A stretch of 39,608 nucleotides of DNA from Hoylesella enoeca JCM 12259. GTDB taxonomy: Bacteria; Bacteroidota; Bacteroidia; Bacteroidales; Bacteroidaceae. A program made the translations under genes and the position numbers. Every line of letters begins with the position of its first letter. Position 1 is the first letter of the stretch. Shown one piece after another: positions 33,315 through 39,608 of the stretch. A model generated the notes under the pieces. That model ran no database searches. It had not been told where the DNA came from and was given only the letters and a program-made list of their open reading frames with translations. The stretch is taken from contig NZ_BAIX01000021.1 of NCBI RefSeq assembly GCF_000613405.1, forward strand, positions 1-39,608. The letters run 5' to 3'.

Positions 33315-34865
33315 TCAATGTGTTTGAGTTGTTGTCAATACCTGAGAAATATTTTGCTCACGATGCGTGATGTGTACCTCTACGCCAAATTTATCGTGAA
33401 TGTGTTCGGCTAAATGTTGCGCACTGTACACGCTGCGATGTTGACCGCCCGTGCAACCGAATGAAAACATCAGACTGGTGAACCCACGTTGGATATAGCG
33501 TTGCACATGATGGTCAGCCAAACTATACACATGATCGAGAAAAGAGAGTATCTCGCCATCGTCTTCCAGGAATCGGATAACCGGTTCGTCAAGCCCAGTG
33601 AGCTTTTTATAGGGTTCGTAACGGCCGGGATTGTGTGTCGAGCGACAATCGAAAACATATCCTCCGCCGTTTCCAGATGTATCTTCGGGAATACCTTTTC
33701 GATATGAAAAGCTGAACACTCGTACCACAAGTGGCCCCTTGCCGTCGTATTTCGAGAATGTGGCGGGGCCGTCCTGCGGATGAGCTGCATACACATTAGA
33801 GTTGGAAATACGGAAACCGTCGCTGCGAATAGGCATGGATGCTTCGGCAGGAACAAATTGTGGCAGTTCGGTTAAGCGTTTCAGCATGTCCATCAGATAG
33901 GGATAAGGAAACACATCGGCATTCATTTTCAACAGATCGCGTAAGTTTGTCATAGCAGGTGGTATCGAATCGAGAAAATGTTTCTTGCGTTCGAAATAAC
34001 CGCGAAACCCATATGCCCCGAGCACTTGTAGTGTGCGGAAGAGCACGAAGAGGCTCAGCCGATCCACGAAATGACGAACCGATGGCACTTCTGTGTAGTT
34101 TTTCAGTGAGTTATAATATTCATACACCAACTCGCGACGCAGTTTGAACGGATATTTGGCCGAAGCCTGCCACAAGAATGAAGCCAAATCGTAATAAAAC
34201 GGACCTTTGCGGCCGCCCTGAAAATCAATGAAATAAGGATTGCCCTGTGCATCGAGCATGATATTTCGAGCTTGAAAATCACGATAAAGAAAGCTATCGC
34301 TTGGTTCTGAAACTAAGTCTTTGGCAAGCATTCGGAAGTTGGCTTCGAGCTTGAGTTCGTGAAAATCCAACTCTGTTGCTTTCAAAAAACAATATTTGAA
34401 GTAGTTCAGATCGAAAAGAACACTATCTGTATTCAATTCAGGTTGAGGATAACAGCAACTCCAATCCAGTCCTTGCGCACCCCGGATTTGAATGTTGGGT
34501 AATGCTCTGATGGTGTTCACGAGCAGTTGTTTTTCCTTTTGGTTGTATCGTCCGCCTGTATCCCGACCGCCGCGGAGGGCATCGAAGAGCGACATGTCGC
34601 CCAAATCGGTCTGCAAATAGCGCAGTTCGTCATCGCTCACAGCTAAGATTTCGGGAACGGGTAATTGCTTAGCGGTGAAATGGCGGGCCAAACTTACAAA
34701 GGCGTGATTCTCATCCCGACTCGTGCCGATCACTCCGATGACGGTTTGTCCAACGTTATCGATCATTCGGACGTATGTTCGATTGCTCCCGGAACCGGGC
34801 AATTGCTTGCAGGCAGTGGGACGTTTACCGTACCATGTGCGATATAATTCAATCAGTTTCTCCAT
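33315..34865 (-). CDS. Sugar kinase (AmgK-like APH fold) fused to a RapZ C-terminal domain, 516 aa
   Basis: Residues ~1-335 are an aminoglycoside-phosphotransferase-type kinase. They have the nucleotide loop QLPGSGSNRTYVR, the catalytic loop LYRDFQARNIMLD (Asp196, Asn201) and the metal Asp in FIDFQGG. This form is typical of AmgK, which phosphorylates the anomeric carbon of MurNAc/GlcNAc. Residues ~378-505 match the C-terminal domain of RapZ: VFSFSYRKGIPEDTSGNGGG, then VFDCRSTHNPGRY, LTGLDEPV and FSFGCTGGQHRSVYSAQHLA. In E. coli RapZ this domain senses GlcN6P and binds RNA. RapZ's N-terminal P-loop domain is absent. It overlaps a small membrane-protein gene upstream by 17 nt and sits 2 nt before the MurU-like gene. 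Confidence 0.9.
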   Translation of the reverse strand: MEKLIELYRTWYGKRPTACKQLPGSGSNRTYVRMIDNVGQTVIGVIGTSRDENHAFVSLARHFTAKQLPVPEILAVSDDELRYLQTDLGDMSLFDALRGGRDTGGRYNQKEKQLLVNTIRALPNIQIRGAQGLDWSCCYPQPELNTDSVLFDLNYFKYCFLKATELDFHELKLEANFRMLAKDLVSEPSDSFLYRDFQARNIMLDAQGNPYFIDFQGGRKGPFYYDLASFLWQASAKYPFKLRRELVYEYYNSLKNYTEVPSVRHFVDRLSLFVLFRTLQVLGAYGFRGYFERKKHFLDSIPPAMTNLRDLLKMNADVFPYPYLMDMLKRLTELPQFVPAEASMPIRSDGFRISNSNVYAAHPQDGPATFSKYDGKGPLVVRVFSFSYRKGIPEDTSGNGGGYVFDCRSTHNPGRYEPYKKLTGLDEPVIRFLEDDGEILSFLDHVYSLADHHVQRYIQRGFTSLMFSFGCTGGQHRSVYSAQHLAEHIHDKFGVEVHITHREQNISQVLTTTQTH

Positions 34866-35016
34866 TCTTTCTTACATATTGCTGCACGAAATAGTCGGCC
34901 ACTAACAACAAAAGAATGATGCCGAGTGACATCCAAAAGGATTCGGTGATATAAAGCAGTCCGCCGGCGACGGCAGCCAATATTGCGATATGTTTCCAAT
35001 CGATTGCATGTTTCAT
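34849..35016 (-). CDS. Small two-helix membrane protein, 55 aa
   Basis: Starting at the ATG at 35016 the protein has a short polar N-terminus and two hydrophobic helices (about 9-23 and 27-44). A charged tail follows (VRKNGETD). An upstream in-frame start at 35163 would precede the -7 box at 35021-35028 and is rejected. Its end overlaps the kinase-RapZ start by 17 nt, so the three genes down to 32584 form one coupled unit. No family was recognised; a membrane anchor or a sensor for the salvage enzymes is conceivable but not shown. Confidence 0.65.
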   Translation of the reverse strand: MKHAIDWKHIAILAAVAGGLLYITESFWMSLGIILLLLVADYFVQQYVRKNGETD

Positions 35017-35020
35017 GCTG

Positions 35021-35028
35021 CAAAAATA
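35021..35028 (-). promoter_or_regulatory. -7 box of the kinase-RapZ/MurU-like operon
   Basis: The minus strand reads TATTTTTG, matching TAnnTTTG, ending only 5 nt before the ATG at 35016. If it is used, the transcript is leaderless or nearly so. No -33 TTTG was found at the usual spacing. Confidence 0.4.
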
Positions 35029-35231
35029 GGAAAAATAGTTGAGAACGGCGGGGTGATCATCGGGAGAAATGTCGAATAACTGTACTCTAAAATGAGCATT
35101 GCTGTTATGCTGTTTGCAAATAACGCTTAATGAGATGCCGAAAAAGCCTCTTTTGCACGCCAACTAACAGCCTCTTACACTGCGAAAAAGCGTTAGTTGC
35201 AAAGGATATTACACAAATTTGTCTTCATCTC

Positions 35232-35262
35232 TTGCATTTATCGGAAATAATGTTTATATTTG
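35232..35262 (+). promoter_or_regulatory. Promoter of the FimB/Mfa2-like gene
   Basis: TTG (35232-35234), a 20-nt spacer and TATATTTG (35255-35262) match the Bacteroidetes consensus. It lies 32 nt upstream of the ATG. The region just before it (35115-35204) is a dispersed repeat copy with inverted ends. Confidence 0.6.
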
Positions 35263-35294
35263 CGACAATCTATTAATCCATTAAACAAACTACG

Positions 35295-36194
35295 ATGATG
35301 AGAAAAATCAATGTTTTAAGAATGTTGGCAATAATGCTGACGGGCGTGATGTTTGCTGCGTGTGAGAAAGCGGACTGGAATGAGGAAGACCCTAAACCTG
35401 CACCGAAGGATGCCGTGCATGTGGTGTTCAGTGTCAAACGCTTTGAGCAGATACCATTCAACGATGGCATCAGTGTGACGAAAGCCGGTGTGAATGCGGA
35501 TCAAGTCTGCACGCATATCAATCTGGCGGTGTTCAATGACGGTGGAAAAGTGAAGGCGATCAACCAAAAAGCGGGAGATGAACACTTTGGAACGATTGCT
35601 GCCGATTTGTCTAAGGGCACGTATAAAATCGTCATTATTGCACACAGTTGCAAAGGAGCGGCAACCATAAGTTCGCCTGAGAAGATTTCATTTCCCGATA
35701 ACAAACTCACCGATACGTTTTATTATTGTGCGGATGTTACGGTGGACGAAGCCGAAGAATACAACATCGAACTCAAAAGGGCAGTGTCGATGTTCAGGCT
35801 GATCACCGACGATGCCATACCGGCAAAGGTCACTACGATGCGATTTTACTATACGGGTGGCAGCAGTTCGTTGAATGCCGTGACGGGATTCGGTTGTGTT
35901 AAGTCGCGCCAAACGGAATTGCGGACGATCGATGCTGCGTCTGTGGGTAACCCAGGGAAGTTTGAAGTCTACACGTTTCCGCATGCAGAGACTGGTGAGT
36001 TGAAGATGACAATCACGGCATTGGATGCTGCCGGCAATGAGGTGAAGAATCAAGCGTTTACCAAAGTTCCCATTAAACGAAACGTGATCACGCAATATTC
36101 CGGTAAGTTTTTTGGTGACTTGGGGCCTTCATCGTCATCGTCTTTTGTTTTGAAAGCCGATAATGCGTGGGGACAAAACAATTTCAAGTATTGA
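35295..36194 (+). CDS. FimB/Mfa2-family lipoprotein, 299 aa
   Basis: The signal peptide ends in a lipobox (VMFAAC, Cys23), so the mature protein is lipid-anchored, probably in the outer membrane. The body has the transthyretin-like fold pattern of the FimB/Mfa2 fimbrial-subunit family, with paired beta-rich domains. The ending FVLKADNAWGQNNFKY is a common terminus in the group. Such proteins anchor or regulate the length of fimbriae. Here no other fimbrial gene is visible on either side, so it is either an orphan or an individual surface lipoprotein. A well-placed promoter precedes it. No clear terminator is seen before mntH, 113 nt downstream. Confidence 0.78.
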   Translation: MMRKINVLRMLAIMLTGVMFAACEKADWNEEDPKPAPKDAVHVVFSVKRFEQIPFNDGISVTKAGVNADQVCTHINLAVFNDGGKVKAINQKAGDEHFGTIAADLSKGTYKIVIIAHSCKGAATISSPEKISFPDNKLTDTFYYCADVTVDEAEEYNIELKRAVSMFRLITDDAIPAKVTTMRFYYTGGSSSLNAVTGFGCVKSRQTELRTIDAASVGNPGKFEVYTFPHAETGELKMTITALDAAGNEVKNQAFTKVPIKRNVITQYSGKFFGDLGPSSSSSFVLKADNAWGQNNFKY

Positions 36195-36291
36195 AAGAGA
36201 GCCATACCTATATCTCGGTAAATTGCGAACAAGTGAAGCCTTGCATTGGCTAATAATACAGGAAAGGTGATGACGATATCGCTTTTTGTTG

Positions 36292-36299
36292 TAACTTTG
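36292..36299 (+). promoter_or_regulatory. -7 box of mntH
   Basis: TAACTTTG matches TAnnTTTG and ends 8 nt before the mntH ATG, so the predicted leader is only a few nucleotides. No -33 element was found at the usual distance. Confidence 0.45.
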
Positions 36300-36307
36300 T
36301 AGCGCAA

Positions 36308-37567
36308 ATGAATATATTCCAAGAACTGAAAAGAAAGGATCACCCTCGGATTCTGGGTGGACTTGACATCTTTAAATATATCGGACCGGGATTACTCGTC
36401 ACCGTCGGCTTTATCGATCCAGGCAATTGGGCCAGCAATTTTGCCGCAGGCTCTGAGTTTGGATATGCACTGCTGTGGGTGGTAACTCTTTCCACGATTA
36501 TGCTTATCGCTTTGCAGCATAATGTGGCACACCTCGGTATCGTGACAGGACTGTGTTTGAGCGAGGCGGCCGAGAAGTACACGCCGCGCTGGGTGGGGCG
36601 CCCCATCATCATCAGTGCTGTTCTTGCCAGCATATCTACATCAATGGCAGAGATTCTCGGATCTGCCATTGCTTTACAAATGCTCTTCGGTATTCCCATC
36701 GCATGGGGCTCCATTCTGACTGTGGTGGCTGTGTCGATCATGCTGTTCACCAACTCCTATAAACGAATGGAGCGCGCCATCATCGGCTTTGTATCAATGA
36801 TCGGCCTATCGTTTATCTATGAATTGTTTTTAGTCGACATCGATTGGCCTGCTGCCACTTATGGTTGGGTTGTGCCGAGTGTGCCCAAAGGTAGTCTGCT
36901 AATCATCATGAGTGTGCTCGGTGCAGTGGTAATGCCGCATAATCTGTTTCTTCATTCGGAAGTGATTCAGAGTAGGCAAATCAACACCAAAGGAAAAGTG
37001 AGTATTGAGAAGACGTTGAAATATGAGTTTATGGACACGCTTTTCTCAATGGCTGCGGGCTGGGCCATCAACAGTGCAATGATTTTGCTCGCCGCATCTA
37101 CGTTTTTTCAAAACGGCACTCATGTGGAAGAACTCTCTCAGGCGCAGGCTCTTCTGGCTCCGTTGTTAGGCAATAATGCCAGCAATATCTTTGCTATTGC
37201 CTTGCTCTTGGCTGGCATATCGAGTACGATCACGAGTGGAATGGCAGCAGGGAGTATCTTTGCGGGAATGTTTGGTGAGTCTTATAACGCTAAGGATACG
37301 CACTCTGTTGTGGGGATTCTGATCTCACTCGGTGTATCGTTGTTGATCATTTTCTTCATTGCCGACCCATTCGAGGGGCTGATTTACTCGCAAATGATTT
37401 TGAGTGTTCAACTCCCTTTCACCGTTTTCTTGCAAGTGAGTCTCACATCTTCTAAGCGAGTGATGGGTGTTTATGCCAATCGTCCTTGGAATTCGGTCTT
37501 TCTTTATTTTCTTGCCACGATTGTCACCATATTAAATATATGGCTGTTGGTGGAGAGTTTGATGTAA
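36308..37567 (+). CDS. mntH: Nramp-family divalent metal transporter (MntH-like)
   Basis: A proton-coupled Mn2+/Fe2+ importer in the inner membrane, 419 residues with eleven or so helices. The metal site is intact: Asp37-Pro-Gly-Asn40 in the first helix and Met209-Pro-His211 in the sixth. The Met ligand supports transition-metal selectivity over magnesium. The GSAIALQMLFGIP and AGGISST-like (LAGISSTITSG) segments also fit. It begins shortly after its -7 box. nth follows 15 nt downstream, so they may be co-transcribed. No Fur/MntR site or yybP-type riboswitch was recognised in the short upstream region. Confidence 0.94.
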   Translation: MNIFQELKRKDHPRILGGLDIFKYIGPGLLVTVGFIDPGNWASNFAAGSEFGYALLWVVTLSTIMLIALQHNVAHLGIVTGLCLSEAAEKYTPRWVGRPIIISAVLASISTSMAEILGSAIALQMLFGIPIAWGSILTVVAVSIMLFTNSYKRMERAIIGFVSMIGLSFIYELFLVDIDWPAATYGWVVPSVPKGSLLIIMSVLGAVVMPHNLFLHSEVIQSRQINTKGKVSIEKTLKYEFMDTLFSMAAGWAINSAMILLAASTFFQNGTHVEELSQAQALLAPLLGNNASNIFAIALLLAGISSTITSGMAAGSIFAGMFGESYNAKDTHSVVGILISLGVSLLIIFFIADPFEGLIYSQMILSVQLPFTVFLQVSLTSSKRVMGVYANRPWNSVFLYFLATIVTILNIWLLVESLM

Positions 37568-37582
37568 ATACGCCTCTTATAT

Positions 37583-38233
37583 ATGACAAGACAAGAGAGA
37601 TACAAATATATTTTGGATTATTATCGGGTGAAAATGCCGCGTGTGTCGACAGAATTAGAATTTGGGAGTGCATTCCAATTGATCGTCTCTACACTGCTCA
37701 GCGCCCAATGCACAGACAAGCGTGTCAATCAGATCACACCCGAATTGTTTCGCCATTATCCCACTGCAGAAGCAATGGCAGCCGTAGAACCCGAAGATGT
37801 TTACCCTCTTATCAAAAGCGTCTCCTATCCGAATGCGAAAGCTCAACATTTGGTTGGGATGGCGCGAATGATTGTGAACGACTTCGGCGGAGAACTTCCT
37901 GATCGAACGGAAGATCTCATCAAATTGCCCGGCGTGGGGCGAAAGACGGCCAATGTGTTGCAAGCCGTTTGGTTCGGAAAAGCGACTATGGCGGTCGATA
38001 CACATGTCTATCGGGTGAGTCATCGCTTGGGTTTGGTTCCGAAAACCGCAGATACGCCTTACAAAGTGGAACAAGAACTACTCAAAAACATTCCCGAAGC
38101 CGATGTGCCTAATGCCCATCACTGGTTGCTTTTACATGGACGGTATATCTGCACCAGTCGAATGCCACATTGCGCAGAATGTCCTTTCGATTCTTTCTGC
38201 CCTAAATTGTTTGAAAATTCTAAGTTGAAATAA
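37583..38233 (+). CDS. nth: Endonuclease III
   Basis: A bifunctional DNA glycosylase/AP lyase for oxidised pyrimidines. The helix-hairpin-helix LPGVGRKTAN (115-124) carries the catalytic Lys121, followed by Asp139 in AVDTHVYRVSHRLG. The 4Fe-4S loop has cysteines at 190, 197, 200 and 206 (C-x6-C-x2-C-x5-C). The length of 216 aa matches E. coli Nth (211). DUF2461 starts 2 nt later and mntH ends 15 nt before, so nth sits within a compact plus-strand cluster. Confidence 0.97.
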   Translation: MTRQERYKYILDYYRVKMPRVSTELEFGSAFQLIVSTLLSAQCTDKRVNQITPELFRHYPTAEAMAAVEPEDVYPLIKSVSYPNAKAQHLVGMARMIVNDFGGELPDRTEDLIKLPGVGRKTANVLQAVWFGKATMAVDTHVYRVSHRLGLVPKTADTPYKVEQELLKNIPEADVPNAHHWLLLHGRYICTSRMPHCAECPFDSFCPKLFENSKLK

Positions 38234-38235
38234 TC

Positions 38236-38937
38236 ATGCAAGCAAAGAGAATACTGACCTTTCTCACAGAGTTGATGGCCAATAACAATCGTCCTTGGTT
38301 CCTGGAACACAAAGACGAATATAATGAATGTCGTGCGGATTTTGAAGCAGGAATCGCTCAAGCTATCGTGCGAATCTCCGAATTCGATCCCGAGATTGCC
38401 CACTTGCAAGTGAAAGACTGTGTGTATCGTTTCAATCGCGATACACGATTCTCACCGGATAAATCGCCTTATAAGAATCATCTTGGTGCTTATATCTGTG
38501 CACATGGCAAGAAAGCATTGCGTGGCGGTTATTATCTGCACCTCGAACCAGGCAACTGTCTGATGGCTGCCGGTGGCTATTGGTTGCCTACAAACATTCT
38601 GACATCTTGCCGAAATGAGATTATGGGTAACATCGATGAGTGGCGTCGGCGGGTTGAGAATGCGCCATTTGTGAAACTTTTCGGTCGTCCCGGTGAGGGA
38701 AAATGGGGCGAATCAAGTAAGGGTTTCGGCTTGGAGTCGTTGAAAACGGCGCCGAGTGGTTTTCCCCGTGATTATGAATTCATTCAATATTTACGAATGA
38801 AAGATTACTGTTGTTGGGTTCGCGTGCCCGACACGTTCTTCGAAGGAGACAACTGGTTGAATGAAATCGTAAAAGCCTTTCAAATCGCCAAGCCGATGAT
38901 GGACTTCATCAATGCCGTTGTTGATGATTATGAATAA
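38236..38937 (+). CDS. DUF2461-family protein, 233 aa
   Basis: This is a conserved protein of unknown function in the DUF2461 (TIGR02453-like) family. The typical opening is LTELMANNNRPWFLEHKDEY, then VYRFNRDTRFSPDKSPYKNHLGAYI, where the Arg-Phe-Ser-x-Asp-Lys-x-Pro-Tyr-Lys block is the family signature, then GGYYLHLEPGNCLMAAGGYW. It is cytoplasmic, with no signal or helix. It lies 2 nt after nth, so it is presumably co-expressed with the repair enzyme. A link to DNA repair is suggested only by position. It is convergent with the MerR gene, with 30 nt between the stops. Confidence 0.9.
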   Translation: MQAKRILTFLTELMANNNRPWFLEHKDEYNECRADFEAGIAQAIVRISEFDPEIAHLQVKDCVYRFNRDTRFSPDKSPYKNHLGAYICAHGKKALRGGYYLHLEPGNCLMAAGGYWLPTNILTSCRNEIMGNIDEWRRRVENAPFVKLFGRPGEGKWGESSKGFGLESLKTAPSGFPRDYEFIQYLRMKDYCCWVRVPDTFFEGDNWLNEIVKAFQIAKPMMDFINAVVDDYE

Positions 38938-38967
38938 AGCAATTAAATGAATGAGCAGCTGGCGAAT

Positions 38968-39318
38968 TCACACCAAACCGTCGAGTTGCCGTTTGAGTTC
39001 CTTCAACTGATCACGCACAGAAACAAGCGTGTCGAGCACTTCACTACTTTTGTCCACACCTTTGCGATTCTCGTTGATCATCTTTCTGGCAGCCGCCAAC
39101 TTGAATCCTCGCACTTTGACCAAGGTATAAATCGTGCGCAGGAGTTCGATATCTTTCTCGGTGTATTGCCTGACTTTCGTGGTCGATTGCGTCTTGGGTC
39201 GGAGTTGCGGAAGCTCCGTCTCCCAATACCTCAGCGTGCTTTCGTTCACCCCTATCATCGTGGCAACCTCTTTGATTGAGTAATACAACTTCAAATTCTT
39301 ATTCGGATTCAGTGGCAT
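38968..39318 (-). CDS. MerR-family transcriptional regulator, 116 aa
   Basis: An N-terminal winged helix-turn-helix of the MerR type, LYYSIKEVATMIGVNESTLR followed by RYWETELPQLRP, then RQYTEKDIELLRTIYTLVKVRG. A basic helix and a C-terminal coiled coil (about 85-113) for dimerisation complete it. There is no Cys or ligand domain, so the effector is unknown. It is the short form common in Bacteroidales. The ATG at 39318 (MPLNPNKNLKLYYS) is chosen because the -7 box at 39337-39344 places transcription start near 39331, downstream of the first in-frame ATG (39339). Confidence 0.92.
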   Translation of the reverse strand: MPLNPNKNLKLYYSIKEVATMIGVNESTLRYWETELPQLRPKTQSTTKVRQYTEKDIELLRTIYTLVKVRGFKLAAARKMINENRKGVDKSSEVLDTLVSVRDQLKELKRQLDGLV

Positions 39319-39336
39319 AATCATCAGCTTTGGTTG

Positions 39337-39344
39337 CAAATATA
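39337..39344 (-). promoter_or_regulatory. -7 box of the MerR gene
   Basis: The minus strand reads TATATTTG, matching TAnnTTTG, 19 nt from the chosen ATG at 39318. No clear -33 TTTG is seen. Confidence 0.45.
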
Positions 39345-39440
39345 CGCTAAATCACTGTAATAAATGAAGGAATTGGGAAGATTAACGTAATTCGGAATAA
39401 TAAAGAATCTCTTGCCATTGCAAACTTTTTTTTCACAAAG

Positions 39441-39472
39441 TTTGGCCGTTCCAAAAGATTGTTATACCTTTG
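39441..39472 (+). promoter_or_regulatory. Consensus promoter of the gene at the right edge
   Basis: TTTG (39441-39444), a 20-nt spacer and TACCTTTG (39465-39472) match the Bacteroidetes -33/-7 consensus completely. Transcription would start near 39479, some 77 nt before the ATG at 39556. Confidence 0.75.
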
Positions 39473-39488
39473 CCCCCAGTTTTCTTCG

Positions 39489-39505
39489 CCCCCTAAGTTA
39501 GGGGG
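39489..39505 (+). promoter_or_regulatory. GC-rich palindrome at the 5' end of the edge gene's leader
   Basis: CCCCCTAA-G-TTAGGGGG is a perfect inverted repeat about 10 nt after the predicted transcription start, followed by ATGGGGG. It would form a very stable 5' hairpin in the mRNA, or may be a short repeat-type element. The surrounding leader is otherwise A-rich. Confidence 0.5.
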
Positions 39506-39555
39506 ATGGGGGTCTGAACAAGAGAGAGACTGATCAAAAAGAACAAACGAGAAGT

Positions 39556-39608
39556 ATGATTAAACAAACAAATATAAACAACAGCACATCGATGCAAAAG
39601 AACACCGA
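39556..39608 (+). CDS. Start of a gene cut by the window edge
   Basis: An ATG at 39556 opens 17 codons (MIKQTNINNSTSMQKNT) that run off the window. The position downstream of a consensus promoter makes a real gene likely. The opening is polar, and another ATG at 39592 is in frame and could be the true start. Nothing can be said about its function. Confidence 0.4.
   Translation, partial: MIKQTNINNSTSMQKNT

Overview
The window reads as chromosomal DNA of a Bacteroidales bacterium, most likely Prevotella or a near relative. The evidence is gene content typical of the group: a Porin_10-type porin, DUF4468, GldE beside a phosphopantetheinyl transferase, DUF6249/sigma/DUF5056, a FimB/Mfa2-like lipoprotein, and a sugar kinase fused to a RapZ C-terminal domain. 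Many start codons are also preceded by the Bacteroidetes promoter form (TTTG, about 19-20 nt, TAnnTTTG), and Shine-Dalgarno sequences are weak. Both ends of the window cut through larger loci.

Layout. 1-1061: edge of a tandem repeat, a small secreted protein (minus strand) and divergent promoters. 1062-3089: uvrB. 3171-8863: tightly packed plus-strand cluster of a DUF4468 protein, a 66-residue membrane protein, a large porin and a Wza-like SLBB export protein. 8895-9304: ten tandem copies of a 41-bp palindromic unit, placed exactly where this cluster converges with the next one. 9363-15061: minus-strand polysaccharide operon read as Wzz, Wzx flippase, EpsG-type Wzy polymerase and three family-2 glycosyltransferases, one broken by a single-base frameshift. 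A strong divergent promoter pair follows (15125-15414), then four tRNAs (Gly, Leu, Leu, Gly). 15888-18925: unknown protein, ssb, gldE, phosphopantetheinyl transferase. 18866-20402 (minus): DUF6249 protein, ECF sigma factor, DUF5056 protein. 20553-23283: rRNA m5C methyltransferase, thyA, folA. 23280-26950 (minus): recJ-recQ. 27102-29727 (minus): M24 and C1 peptidases. 29815-30681: patatin-like lipase. 30938-32482 (minus): guaA. 32584-35016 (minus): small membrane protein, kinase-RapZ fusion, MurU-like nucleotidyltransferase. 35295-36194: FimB/Mfa2-like lipoprotein. 36308-38937: mntH, nth, DUF2461. 38968-39318 (minus): MerR regulator. The right edge holds a textbook promoter and the first codons of another gene.

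How they fit together. The porin/Wza cluster and the Wzz/Wzx/Wzy/glycosyltransferase operon together give much of a Wzy-dependent capsule or exopolysaccharide pathway, but no initiating sugar-phosphate transferase and no Wzc-type kinase lie in the window. thyA-folA form the thymidylate/folate cycle. uvrB, recJ, recQ, nth and ssb are a scattered DNA-repair set. The kinase-RapZ and MurU-like pair looks like an amino-sugar (MurNAc/GlcNAc) salvage module that may sense GlcN6P.

Most unusual items: the 41-bp palindrome array, the kinase-RapZ fusion operon, a tRNA-Gly copy whose invariant T55 is C, a frameshifted glycosyltransferase, and a dispersed ~60-bp repeat that appears both between and inside genes. 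No insertion sequence, prophage, plasmid function or CRISPR array was seen.
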